NCBI RefSeq assembly: GCF_016862435.1
Contig: NZ_BOMY01000064.1
Coordinates: 142,935 to 206,934, forward strand
Length of the DNA stretch: 64,000 bases
Direction: 5' to 3'
Origin: Paractinoplanes tereljensis
Lineage (GTDB): Bacteria > Actinomycetota > Actinomycetes > Mycobacteriales > Micromonosporaceae
The first letter of the stretch is position 1. Each line of letters starts with the position of its first letter. A model generated the notes under the pieces. That model saw only the letters and a program-made list of their open reading frames with translations, had not been told where the DNA came from and searched no databases. Of this stretch, positions 8,715 to 17,264 are shown in pieces. The position numbers and the translations under genes are program-made.

Positions 8715-10880
8715 TCACTCGCCGCTGCGATAGGCATGCAGCCAACCAATGTCGTAGTTGCCCGCGGTCGCGACCAGGCCAGCGCAGAGCCAGATCATCG
8801 CGGGAAACAGGTCGATGCCCAGCAGGTCACTCAAGTCGCTCACGGTGGGATCATCGGTGCCCGTACGGTCGGCGAGGATCGCACGGCCTTCGGGATGGCC
8901 GGCGATGGAGGAGACGACCGCCGCGGGACCTGCGTAGCCGGCGCCGAAGGTGGTGCCGAGCCAGGTGACAGCGCCGTCCAGTTGCTGCGGCGTGACGTCG
9001 AGGTCACGCATGGCCAGCAGGTAGCCCATCCCTTGGGCGATCACGTGAGCGATCAGGCGTCCGCCTTCGTCCGGGTCGTCGAGCTTGACCAGCGACTCGA
9101 TGAGGTCGCGGGCGATGCCCGGCGTTCGGCGATCGAGGATCGCGGCGGTCAGTTGTTCGCAGAGATCCGTGGCCTCGAGGTTGAAATCGACGGCGTCCCC
9201 GCCGGGGTCGTGGTTGCCGCTGCTGCTGGTCGCGGCGAAAGCCGCCAGCAGAACAGCAAGACGGGTCTCGGGAGTGACCACACCGGTGGCGGCGGCGTCC
9301 ACAGCGGCGGTGAGGTCGGCGTCGGCCCATGCTCGGGCGAACTCCTTGGCCGTAGCGGCCGCTGAGGGCGATTGGGTGAGCCGATCGAGCAGGTCCGTGG
9401 CCATGCTGTCGAGAACGGTCCGGGCCAGGTAGGCGTCATCAATCTGCGTGGCAGTGGCCTGTGGCATCCGGTCCAGCAGCGAGGCGGCGTAGCTCGGGCT
9501 GCCGGCTGCGGTGTGCAGGGCCGAGATGGCCGCTCCGATGCGGAGTTTGCGTAGTTGCTCGTTGGGGTCGACGACGGTGCCGGGGTGGGTGCTCAGGTAG
9601 CGGGTGATGGCGTCGTGCCATTCGCGGCGATCGCTGTCGTTGCGGAAGTTGCCGTCAAGGCCGGGCAGCAGCCCATCGGTGTGCTGTGTGGCGTAGATCC
9701 AGGCTGGGGACATGTCGAGTGCCTCCAGCCAGGCGACGCTACTGTTTTCCGCTGTCAGTGGGTCGATGGGGGTGGGCTCGTCCGCAGCCGGGTCGAAGAA
9801 GATCGGCTCGTCGGGAGCCGGGGGGCGGCCGAACTTTTCCTCGAAGCGTTCCCGTTGTGTCCGCAGCGTCGCAGCTGCGCCCTCGCCGAGTTTCACGACG
9901 GTGTGTTCACGGGTGCTGACCTGCCCGAAGCCGAGCTCGAAGGCAAGCGCCGGCAAGGCCAGGCCGGGGCTGCTGTGCCAGCGGCGGTCCTGCGCACGCA
10001 CGTCGGCGGTGAACGCGGGCAGGCTATGAAGCCGGGCGAGGATGTCTGGTGTGCTCAACTGCCGGGCTGCGCCGTTGCGGATGGTGTCGACCACGGGGAC
10101 CAGCGGCGAGTCGTCGTCCAGACCCTGCGCCCATGCCTCGGCCCGCTCACCGGCGTCGGCCAGCAACTCGTCCGGCTGCGCGACCAGCGCCAGATACAGG
10201 GCCGGCAACAGCGCGGCAGCTTCGGTGGTGGCGTTGATCCCGGCCCGGCCGAGTACCGACATGCCCTGACGGAGCGCGTCAGCGGCCGTGCCGTCGTGCG
10301 GCACGTCCAACTCCGAGGTGACGGAGGCGAGGAAACGCTCGACCCGTTCGGCGGCGTTGTCCGCGGGCGGCGGCAACGCGGCCCGCTCCGAGGGACCGGT
10401 TACCGCCCGGCTGCTGGCCAACGCAACACCCGGCAGCAGTTCACGGGGAAGCTTGCGCTGATCGAGTCGCGCGTCCTCCACCAGCCCGGCGATGATCAGC
10501 ATCAGCTCGCCATCGTCGACCGGCCGGCCGAACTGTTCGCTGGCGCGCACAGCGGTACGCACGAACGCTTCGATGCCTTTGCCGTGCACCGTGCCGCGCA
10601 GGAGGTCCAGCCAGCGGTCACGGGTGTTGGCGAACTCGTAAATATCGGCGAACCGCTGCGGGAATGCGGTTCCCAGCACCAGAGCGTCCAACGGATCCAG
10701 TTGGTCGTACCAGTCCGGTGCGTCGTCGTCGATCTGCGCCATGCCCAGCGCGCCGTAGCCCTGGGCGTAGGCGCCGGCCAGGCTCAGCCGGCCCGGCTCG
10801 TTGAACCGCAGCAGGCGGCTCAACGCGGCTTCCCCGTCCTTGCGGGCTGCGGCGATATCGGGCTGACTCGGCTCAGGCAT
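8715..10880 (-). CDS. Hypothetical protein, 721 aa
   Basis: ATG at 10880 preceded by GGGGAGAG about 12 bases upstream. The protein is largely helical and acidic with no signal peptide or clear membrane segment. Recognisable landmarks are a central RERFEEKFGRPPAPDEPIF segment and a C-terminal hydrophobic IDLFPAMIWLCAGLVATAG. I do not recognise the family. It sits inside the tRNA-Pro island, convergent with the CHAT operon and followed on the same strand side by recombinase genes. Size and lack of catalytic motifs would suit a scaffold or sensor partner, but that is only a guess from context. Confidence 0.75.
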   Translation of the reverse strand: MPEPSQPDIAAARKDGEAALSRLLRFNEPGRLSLAGAYAQGYGALGMAQIDDDAPDWYDQLDPLDALVLGTAFPQRFADIYEFANTRDRWLDLLRGTVHGKGIEAFVRTAVRASEQFGRPVDDGELMLIIAGLVEDARLDQRKLPRELLPGVALASSRAVTGPSERAALPPPADNAAERVERFLASVTSELDVPHDGTAADALRQGMSVLGRAGINATTEAAALLPALYLALVAQPDELLADAGERAEAWAQGLDDDSPLVPVVDTIRNGAARQLSTPDILARLHSLPAFTADVRAQDRRWHSSPGLALPALAFELGFGQVSTREHTVVKLGEGAAATLRTQRERFEEKFGRPPAPDEPIFFDPAADEPTPIDPLTAENSSVAWLEALDMSPAWIYATQHTDGLLPGLDGNFRNDSDRREWHDAITRYLSTHPGTVVDPNEQLRKLRIGAAISALHTAAGSPSYAASLLDRMPQATATQIDDAYLARTVLDSMATDLLDRLTQSPSAAATAKEFARAWADADLTAAVDAAATGVVTPETRLAVLLAAFAATSSSGNHDPGGDAVDFNLEATDLCEQLTAAILDRRTPGIARDLIESLVKLDDPDEGGRLIAHVIAQGMGYLLAMRDLDVTPQQLDGAVTWLGTTFGAGYAGPAAVVSSIAGHPEGRAILADRTGTDDPTVSDLSDLLGIDLFPAMIWLCAGLVATAGNYDIGWLHAYRSGE

Positions 10881-10974
10881 CAGTGACGCTCTCCCCTGCG
10901 GCTATGTGTGGATGTGTGTCGATCATTCGGTGAATGTGCCAACAGCGCAGTCAGGCTTTTGACGTCCGATCCCT

Positions 10975-11004
10975 ACCGATGTCCACCGATGTCCACCGAT
11001 GTTC
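10975..11004. repeat. Three direct copies of a 10-bp unit (ACCGATGTCC)
   Basis: ACCGATGTCC occurs twice and ACCGATGTTC once, head to tail with exact 10-bp period, one helical turn. It lies in the 148-base gap between two minus-strand genes, just upstream of the 721-aa gene. One-turn spacing would place protein contacts on one face of the helix, as in iterons, recombinase arm sites or operator clusters. Confidence 0.6.
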
Positions 11005-11028
11005 CCGGCGCAGCCATCGCTGGGCAAG

Positions 11029-11343
11029 TCACCCGGCCGAGCGACGGCTCGTGCCAGGTGCTCTGGAGGCTGCCTTGCGGCGCGCTTTGGCAGAGCGCTC
11101 AGCAAGTTGCAGCATGTACGCCCTGCGCGCGTGCAACGCCATCTGCTCACGCACTCCCGGCTCGAGCACGCCCAGCGGATCCACCTGGCGCTCGAACCGG
11201 GCCAGGAACGACGCCGTCGCCGGCGCGGTACGACCGGCCCGGTCGGCGGTGTTCGCCCACGACGCATGCGCGGCGATCCGCGCCCGGCGGCTACGCTGCG
11301 CCAGCGTCAACCCGCCCTCGCCACTCCCCCGCCCCTCCCCCAT
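11029..11343 (-). CDS. Small hypothetical basic protein, 104 aa
   Basis: ATG at 11341-11343 lies two bases after the stop of the upstream recombinase gene, so it is probably translationally coupled to it. The sequence has a RSRRARIAAHASWAN region, FLARFERQVDPLGVLEP and an Ala/Arg-rich C-terminal helix (HARRAYMLQLAERSAKARR). Very similar small proteins of unknown function are scattered through actinobacterial genomes, often as repeated paralogues on accessory DNA; that is from memory. Function unknown; a helical DNA- or RNA-binding role would fit the charge. Confidence 0.7.
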   Translation of the reverse strand: MGEGRGSGEGGLTLAQRSRRARIAAHASWANTADRAGRTAPATASFLARFERQVDPLGVLEPGVREQMALHARRAYMLQLAERSAKARRKAASRAPGTSRRSAG

Positions 11344-11345
11344 TG

Positions 11346-12305
11346 TCAGACCCGCTCACCGATCCGCAGCCGCGCATGAGTCACCTGCGCCCGCTCGGCC
11401 GCGGCGCTGGCACCGTAGCGGCGCGGCATCTCGTCGGACGCCCAGCCGAGCACCATCATCAGGTCGCCGGTATCACCGCCGGCCAGTTTCCACTCGTGCG
11501 CGAAGTTGTGCCGCCACCGGTGCGCGTGCACGTTGTCGACGCCAGCCATCTGTCCGCGGCGTCGCAGCATGAGTTTGATGCCGTTGGACGACAGCGGCGT
11601 GTCGCCGTTCGCGGGCAGCCAGACCGCCGGCGAGGCGGCAGCACGCCGCCGGGCGCGGCCCCGCAGATATTTGCTCAGGGCGCGGCCGGTGCGGGGACCG
11701 AACCGGACCCGGCGGTCTTTCATGCCTTTGCCGTGAAACAGCAGCGAATCGTGATCGAGATCGAGGTCGTCGAGGGCGAGGCCGGCGACCTCCGACAGAC
11801 GTGCCCCGGTGTTGTAGAGAACCCGGATGATCGCCTCGTCACGCAGCGCCAGGAAGTCCCCGCCCCGGCAGGTCCCGAGGACCTTGGCGGTGTCGTCGTC
11901 GCCGAGGATCGGGATCAGCCGCTGCTCGGTCTTGGGCTGTTTCACCCGATCGAGTGGGGACCGGTCGAGGTCTTCCTCCGCGACCAGCCACTTGAAGAAC
12001 TGCTGCAGTCCCTTGTGCTTGTTCAGCGCCGTCGACGCGGACCGGGTGCGCACCATCCACGCCTGGAACTCCTCCACGTGGCCGCGCCGCACGTCGGCTG
12101 GATCGCTGGCGGCCGCCTGCACGTCCGGTGTGTCTGTCTCGTCGAGCAGGTACCGGTCGAGCTGCGCGACCGCGAGAAGGTAGTTGTATCGGGTGGTCTC
12201 CGGATAGTTGCCCGCCCGCAGGCTCCGGTCCCAGTCGCGTATGTAGTCGAACCACACCGGTGTGACGCCGCGGCAGACCTTGGTCAGGTCCAGCACATCC
12301 GTCAC
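11346..12305 (-). CDS. Tyrosine recombinase/integrase (copy 1)
   Basis: A 319-residue site-specific recombinase. The GTG at 12305 is chosen because it places the IRDWDRS motif exactly as far from the start as in the second copy (13187-14152); the longer ORF to 12356 has no ribosome site, and GTG 12296 is also possible. It has an N-terminal core-binding domain (NYPETTRYNYL, LNKHKGLQQFFKWL) and a C-terminal catalytic domain with Arg169 (TGARLSEV), His262-x-x-Arg265 (HRWRHN) and Tyr297 (MPRRYG). Expected role: integration and excision of the element beside tRNA-Pro, together with or in competition with its paralogue. Confidence 0.9.
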   Translation of the reverse strand: MTDVLDLTKVCRGVTPVWFDYIRDWDRSLRAGNYPETTRYNYLLAVAQLDRYLLDETDTPDVQAAASDPADVRRGHVEEFQAWMVRTRSASTALNKHKGLQQFFKWLVAEEDLDRSPLDRVKQPKTEQRLIPILGDDDTAKVLGTCRGGDFLALRDEAIIRVLYNTGARLSEVAGLALDDLDLDHDSLLFHGKGMKDRRVRFGPRTGRALSKYLRGRARRRAAASPAVWLPANGDTPLSSNGIKLMLRRRGQMAGVDNVHAHRWRHNFAHEWKLAGGDTGDLMMVLGWASDEMPRRYGASAAAERAQVTHARLRIGERV

Positions 12306-12472
12306 CCCCTCGACACCGACAGGTGATCGACCGCGACGTCCGCGTGCGGCAAGCATCAGCGGGGCCGCGGCCGATCAACTGTCTCGAGCATGATTCGCGC
12401 TGCCGCCGGGGGGAACCTGTCACCACCTGTGCCGACCTGACGGGAGGGGACGACCCTTGACTCGCCAGATCA

Positions 12473-13105
12473 TCACTTCGCGGCCTGTCCCGCCGCGGGA
12501 CTCGCCTGCTCCGCCGTTCTGGCGGGCACCGAACCCGGCGGCCAGACCAGATGGGATGCCAAATCCAGCAGGGTCAGCGCGAGGGCATCGGCGGCCAGCG
12601 TCGCCGAGCCGTTCGGCGTGAACAGGCTGACCCCGCCGCACCGGTGGCAGTACCAGCAACGCTTCCACAGCCACAGCGCGCGGTCGGCCACCGTCCGCGA
12701 TCTGCTCAGGTCGGCGCTACGTGCGCGAACCAGCAACCAGCCGGCAGCCGCAAGCGCGACCATCACCATGGCGCCGGTCTTGCCGTGTGCGCCGGCGGAA
12801 GCCACGACGGTGTCCAGACTCCTCGCTGCGCCGAGCGTCGTCACAATGGCGAGGAGAGCCAGGCTCGCGGGCGGGCGCGGGCCTCGGGGTGGCGCGAGGG
12901 CCGATGCCAGTCGGCTGGTGTGGACAGCGTGGGCCCGCACCGGTACGGCGTAGCCGTACGGCCCGGTCACCTGGCCGTGCACGACGGTCGTGGTGCGCTG
13001 CTGGCGGACAACGGCTTCGACTCGCGACAGCCGGTCGGGGCGTGCGCAGCGCAGGCAGGAAGGAGAAGTGCCGGCCGGAACCGGAAAGGGAATTTCTCGT
13101 CTCAT
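12473..13105 (-). CDS. Zinc-ribbon, membrane-associated hypothetical protein
   Basis: 210 residues between the two recombinase genes. It starts with a CLRC knuckle near residue 17 and carries a second cysteine cluster CWYCHRCGG near residue 150, together a split zinc ribbon. Two hydrophobic segments (about 80-95 and 110-127: LALLAIVTTLGAA and MVMVALAAAGWLLV) lie between them. C-terminal tail is Ala/Pro rich. Similar two-part zinc-ribbon proteins of unknown function are common on actinobacterial mobile DNA (recollection). A 15-bp palindrome at 13129-13143, just upstream, could be its operator. Confidence 0.65.
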   Translation of the reverse strand: MRREIPFPVPAGTSPSCLRCARPDRLSRVEAVVRQQRTTTVVHGQVTGPYGYAVPVRAHAVHTSRLASALAPPRGPRPPASLALLAIVTTLGAARSLDTVVASAGAHGKTGAMVMVALAAAGWLLVRARSADLSRSRTVADRALWLWKRCWYCHRCGGVSLFTPNGSATLAADALALTLLDLASHLVWPPGSVPARTAEQASPAAGQAAK

Positions 13106-13128
13106 CGCATCCTCGATCCGCGTTTACA

Positions 13129-13143
13129 GGCTGATGATCAGCC
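13129..13143. promoter_or_regulatory. Perfect 15-bp palindrome upstream of zinc-ribbon gene
   Basis: GGCTGAT-G-ATCAGCC, 7-bp arms with a one-base centre, 23 bases before the start at 13105. Its position fits an operator for the minus-strand gene. No cognate regulator is evident. Confidence 0.4.
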
Positions 13144-13148
13144 CGAGC

Positions 13149-13180
13149 GGTGGCGGGACCAGGAGCCCGGTCCCGCCACC
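13149..13180 (-). terminator. Hairpin after recombinase copy 2
   Basis: Perfect 12-bp arms GGTGGCGGGACC (13149-13160) and GGTCCCGCCACC (13169-13180) with an 8-base loop, starting six bases beyond the stop of the gene at 13187. There is no U tail, which is common for actinobacterial terminators. Confidence 0.5.
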
Positions 13181-13186
13181 CCCGGT

Positions 13187-14152
13187 TCAGACCCTCTCGC
13201 CGATGCCAAGCTGGGTCTGGAGTTCCTGAGCACGTTCGGCGGCGGCGCTACGTCCGTAGCGGCGCGGCATCGCATCCGACGACCAGCCCAGCAGCAGCAT
13301 CAGGTCGCCGGTGTTGCCGCCGGCGCGGTGCCATTCGTGGGCGTAGTTGTGCCGCCACCGGTGTGCATACACGTGCCCGAGCCCGGCGGCCTTGCCGCGC
13401 CGTTTGAGCATCAGCTTGATCCCGTTCGGGGTCAGCGCGACCTTGCCCCGCTCGGCCATCCACAACTGCGGGATCTCGTCGGCGTAACGCCGCTTGGCCC
13501 GAGCCCGCAGGTACGCGCTGATCGCTTTCGCGGTCTTCGGGCCGAACCGCACGCGCCGTTGTTTGGCGCCTTTGCCGTGCAGCAGAATCGACTGGGTGTT
13601 CATGTCCAGATCGGTCAGCATCAGCAGGCCGATCTCCGACAACCGGGAGCCGGTGTTGTAGAACAGCCGGATGATCGCCTCGTCGCGCAGCGCGGAGAAG
13701 TCCTTCTTCTCGCGAACGCTGTCGAGCAGCTTCTTGGTCTCCCAGTCCTTCATCACCGGGACCAACTTGTCCTCGGTCTTCGGCTGCGGCACCCGCAGCA
13801 TCGGCGAGGATTCGATCTCCTCCTCACCGACAAGCCATTTGAAGAACTGCTGCAAGGCTTTGTGCTTGTTCAGCGCGGTGGTCGCCTTACGCGTTTGCAG
13901 CATCCATCCCTGGAACGCCTCCAGGTGCCGTTTCTTCACCGCGGCCGGGCCCTGCGCGGCGGCGGAGCCGGCGTACTCGGATTCCTCCGAGCGCAGATAC
14001 CGGGCCAATTGCGCGGCGGCGATCAGATAGTTGTAGCGGGTCGTCTCCGGGTGGTTCGCGGCCTTCAGCGACCGGTCCCAGTCGCGGATCAGGCCGCCCC
14101 AGTCGGTCTCGTCGAGGCCGTCACAGAGGGTGTCGAGCTGGTACAGGGCCAT
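13187..14152 (-). CDS. Tyrosine recombinase/integrase (copy 2)
   Basis: 321 residues from ATG 14152, with AGGTGA about six bases upstream. It is clearly paralogous to the gene at 11346-12305: both share IRDWDRSL, PETTRYNYL, LNKHKxLQQFFKWLV and MPRRYG. The catalytic set is present: TGSRLSEI Arg, HRWRHN His-x-x-Arg, and Tyr299. It is the gene closest to tRNA-Pro and transcribed away from it, the normal position of an island integrase. Two homologous recombinases side by side may act as a pair or reflect two stacked elements. Confidence 0.92.
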   Translation of the reverse strand: MALYQLDTLCDGLDETDWGGLIRDWDRSLKAANHPETTRYNYLIAAAQLARYLRSEESEYAGSAAAQGPAAVKKRHLEAFQGWMLQTRKATTALNKHKALQQFFKWLVGEEEIESSPMLRVPQPKTEDKLVPVMKDWETKKLLDSVREKKDFSALRDEAIIRLFYNTGSRLSEIGLLMLTDLDMNTQSILLHGKGAKQRRVRFGPKTAKAISAYLRARAKRRYADEIPQLWMAERGKVALTPNGIKLMLKRRGKAAGLGHVYAHRWRHNYAHEWHRAGGNTGDLMLLLGWSSDAMPRRYGRSAAAERAQELQTQLGIGERV

Positions 14153-14169
14153 GGATCGTCACCTGCCGA

Positions 14170-14333
<164 letters not shown>

Positions 14334-14383
14334 ATCCCACCCGGCAGCTTCACCGCGCGGCAACAACTACACCTTACCAACCC

Positions 14384-15772
14384 CTAGCCGTGGGCTTTCC
14401 CGCGACCCCCCGGCCCCAGCTTCTTTCGCGGCTTGACCGACAGCTCGATCGGGGACCCCTCGAACCCGAACTCCTCGCGGAGCTTGCGCTCGATGAACCG
14501 CTGGTACCCGGCGTCAAGCGGCCCGGTAGTGAACAGCACGAACCGCGGCGGCGCCACCCCAGCCTGCGTCGCGAACAGGATCCGCGGAGCCCGCCCACCA
14601 CGTACGGGGTGCGGCGTGGCCTGGGTAAGCGCGGTAAGCCACTGGTTCAAAGCTCCAGTAGGAACCCGCTGCTCCCACGACGCCAGAGCCCGGCGAATGG
14701 CCGGCGCAAGCTTGTCGACCGCCCGCCCGGTCTTGGCGGAGATGTTCACCCGGACGGCCCACGGGATCCGCTTGAGTTCCCGGTCGATCTCCTTGTCGAG
14801 GTAGAACCGCCGGTCCTCGTCGACGAGGTCCCACTTGTTGAAGGCGATCACCAAAGCACGACCAGCCTCGACAACCTGGGTCAGAACCCGCTGGTCCTGC
14901 TCCGAGATGACTTCGCCGGCGTCCAGCAGCACCACGGCGATCTCAGCCGCCTCGACGGCGCCGGCCGTACGCAGGGACGCGTAATACTCCGTACCCGAAG
15001 CCTGATTGACCCTCTTGCGAAGCCCGGCGGTGTCGACGAACTGCCAGACCTCGCCATCCATCTCGACGAGGCTGTCGACCGGGTCGACGGTGGTGCCGGC
15101 AACGGAGTCGACGACCGCCCGCTCCTCTTTCGAGACGCGGTTCAGCAGCGAGGATTTGCCGACGTTGGGCCGGCCGACGAGGGCAACCCGGCGCGGCCCG
15201 CGCGGCCCGTCCTCGATGATCGGCGGCGGCGACGGCAGCGCGTTGAGGATGTCATCGAGCAGGTCACCCGACCCGCGCCCGTGCAGCGCGGAGATCGTGT
15301 GCGGCTCCCCCAGCCCCAGCGACCAGAGGGAAACAGCCTCCAGCTCGAGGTTCTGGTTGTCCGCTTTGTTGGCGACCAGAATGACCGGCTTGTGCGACCG
15401 GCGAAGCATGCGAACGGCCGCTTCATCAACGTCGGTAGCGCCGACGGTTACGTCGACGACGAAGACGACGACGTCGGCGGTCTGCACGGCGATCTCGGCC
15501 TGGGCAGCGATAGCCGCGGCGCGATCCTTAGCGTCCGGCTCCCAGCCGCCGGTGTCGACGACGGTAAAGCGCCGACCGTTCCACTGAGCGTCGTAGGGCA
15601 CGCGGTCCCGGGTCACCCCGGGCACGTCTTCGACGACCGCCTGGCGGCGGCCGATGATGCGGTTTACCAGCGTCGACTTGCCCACGTTGGGGCGGCCCAC
15701 GACAGCGACCACGGGAACCGGGCCGAGCGACTCAACGGAGGAGTCGAGATCGGCGACGGGAAGCTCGCTCAC
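14384..15772 (-). CDS. der: Ribosome biogenesis GTPase Der
   Basis: 462-residue double-Era GTPase needed for 50S subunit maturation. G1 motif GRPNVGKST begins near residue 26 and a second GRPNVGKSS near 200; DTGG and DTAG switch motifs, NKAD and NKWD specificity motifs, and a C-terminal KH-like domain ending PRKKLGPGG are all present. The GTG start directly follows the TAA of cmk with no gap, so the two are coupled, as in most actinobacteria. Normal length for the family. Confidence 0.97.
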   Translation of the reverse strand: MSELPVADLDSSVESLGPVPVVAVVGRPNVGKSTLVNRIIGRRQAVVEDVPGVTRDRVPYDAQWNGRRFTVVDTGGWEPDAKDRAAAIAAQAEIAVQTADVVVFVVDVTVGATDVDEAAVRMLRRSHKPVILVANKADNQNLELEAVSLWSLGLGEPHTISALHGRGSGDLLDDILNALPSPPPIIEDGPRGPRRVALVGRPNVGKSSLLNRVSKEERAVVDSVAGTTVDPVDSLVEMDGEVWQFVDTAGLRKRVNQASGTEYYASLRTAGAVEAAEIAVVLLDAGEVISEQDQRVLTQVVEAGRALVIAFNKWDLVDEDRRFYLDKEIDRELKRIPWAVRVNISAKTGRAVDKLAPAIRRALASWEQRVPTGALNQWLTALTQATPHPVRGGRAPRILFATQAGVAPPRFVLFTTGPLDAGYQRFIERKLREEFGFEGSPIELSVKPRKKLGPGGRGKAHG

Positions 15773-16450
15773 TTAAACACCTTTGGAATTCAGAAGCTTC
15801 AACAAAAAGGCGACGACCTCGTCGATGCCCATCCCGGTGGTGTCGACTTCGACGGCGTCGGAGGCGACCCGCAGCGGGTCGGTGGCACGGGAGGAGTCGA
15901 GCTTGTCTCGACGGGCGAGAGAAGCCTCGGTGGCGGCGACGTCGGTGGCGTCCTCCGCGCTGCGCCGGGCCGCGCGGGCGGCGGCGGAAGCTGTCAAATA
16001 CACCTTCAGGTCGGCGTTCGGGGCGACGACCGAGGCGATGTCGCGGCCCTCGACGACGATGCGGGGGTGGCCGGCGATGATGGCCTTCTGAAGGGCAACC
16101 AACTGCTTGCGTACGGCGGGGACGGCCGCAACCGCAGAGACGGCTCCGGTGACCTCGGACCCGCGGATGGGCTCGTCGACGTTGGTGCCGTTGGCCGCGA
16201 AGTGCGGCGCGAGCGGGTCGGTGCCGATCGAGAGCTCGGTCTCCAGCGCGATCTTGGTGATCGCGTCGGGATCGGTGAGGTCGACGCCCGCTTGCAGGAC
16301 CGACCAGGTCACCGCCCGGTACATGGCGCCGGTGTCGAGGTAGACGCCGTCGAGGGCGGAGGCCAGGCGCCGGGAGACGGTGGACTTACCCGAGCCGGAG
16401 GGCCCGTCGACGGCCACCACACACTTCTCCGGCCGCACTTCTTCCGCCAC
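15773..16450 (-). CDS. cmk: Cytidylate kinase
   Basis: 225 residues. It phosphorylates CMP/dCMP with ATP. Visible features are the P-loop GPSGSGKST near residue 16, the DTGAMYRAV segment that follows in all Cmk proteins, VEGRDIASVV in the CMP-binding region, and the LARRDKLDSSR lid/arginine segment. Start ATG at 16450. In most actinobacteria cmk lies directly downstream of rluB; here rluB is 4 kb away, behind an inserted accessory block. Confidence 0.96.
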   Translation of the reverse strand: MAEEVRPEKCVVAVDGPSGSGKSTVSRRLASALDGVYLDTGAMYRAVTWSVLQAGVDLTDPDAITKIALETELSIGTDPLAPHFAANGTNVDEPIRGSEVTGAVSAVAAVPAVRKQLVALQKAIIAGHPRIVVEGRDIASVVAPNADLKVYLTASAAARAARRSAEDATDVAATEASLARRDKLDSSRATDPLRVASDAVEVDTTGMGIDEVVAFLLKLLNSKGV

Positions 16451-16540
16451 CGTTCCTCCAGAGTTAGCCCACCAAGGAAAAAGCCCCCACCCAACCGTCC
16501 CATTGTGCCCGTCGCCCCGCGCATCGACTAACTAGGGTAT

Positions 16541-16556
16541 GTTACTTGCCGGTAAC
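16541..16556. promoter_or_regulatory. GTTAC-N6-GTAAC dyad upstream of enoyl-CoA hydratase gene
   Basis: GTTACttgccgGTAAC sits 16 bases before the start at 16572. The shape resembles TTAC...GTAA operators bound by TetR-family fatty-acid or CoA-ester regulators in actinobacteria. Regulator identity is not shown by the sequence. Confidence 0.4.
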
Positions 16557-16571
16557 CCGGAGGGAGTCGTC

Positions 16572-17264
16572 ATGCCCACGCTCGACCGCCACGACACCGT
16601 CTTCGTCCTCGATCTGGGTGACAGCGAGAACCGCTTCCACCCCGACTGGCTCGCCGGCGTGAACGCCCTGCTCGACGAGGTCGAGAAGGCCGACGACCCG
16701 AAGGCTCTGGTGACCACCGCCAGCGGCAAGTTCTGGTCCAACGGACTCGACCTCGAATGGCTCGGCGAGCACCCTGAGCAATTCCCGGCGTACACCGCAA
16801 GTGTGCACGAACTCTTCGCCCGCGTGCTCAGCCTGCCCCTGGTCACGGTGGCGGCCCTGCAGGGCCACACCTTCGCGGCCGGCGCGATGCTGTCGCTTTG
16901 CCACGATTTCCGGCTGATGCGCGCCGATCGCGGATTCTGGTGCCTGCCGGAAGCCGACATCAATATCCCCTTCTCGGTGGGCATGAGCGCGCTCATCCAG
17001 TCGCGGCTGACGCCGCAGACCGCCCACGTGGCGATGATCACGGCCCGGCGCTATGGCGGCGACGAGGCGTACACGCATCAGATCGTCGATGGCGCCCTGC
17101 CCGAGTCCGAGATCCGGGAGAAGGCGGTGGCATTGGCCGCGGCCAATGCCGGCAAAGCCGGCCCCACCCTGCAAACCATCAAGACCCGGATGTACGCCTC
17201 CGTGCTCGCCGCCCTCGCGGCCGAGTCGGAGAACGGGCCGGACGCCCGGTTGCCGAGGAACTGA
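16572..17264 (+). CDS. Enoyl-CoA hydratase/isomerase family protein
   Basis: ATG at 16572 preceded by GGAGGG; the ATG at 16539 lies within the probable operator and is rejected. 230 residues of crotonase fold. Oxyanion-hole regions are visible as KFWSNGLDLEWL and ALQGHTFAAGAMLSLCHDFRLM, followed by GFWCLPEADINIPF. The substrate-binding FSVGMSAL replaces the common GLxPGxG segment. One of the two glutamates typical of hydratases can be assigned to CLPEAD; whether it is a hydratase, isomerase or hydrolase is open. It is close to eukaryotic-type and plant-type ECI proteins in length. It converges with the next gene without a spacer. Confidence 0.85.
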   Translation: MPTLDRHDTVFVLDLGDSENRFHPDWLAGVNALLDEVEKADDPKALVTTASGKFWSNGLDLEWLGEHPEQFPAYTASVHELFARVLSLPLVTVAALQGHTFAAGAMLSLCHDFRLMRADRGFWCLPEADINIPFSVGMSALIQSRLTPQTAHVAMITARRYGGDEAYTHQIVDGALPESEIREKAVALAAANAGKAGPTLQTIKTRMYASVLAALAAESENGPDARLPRN

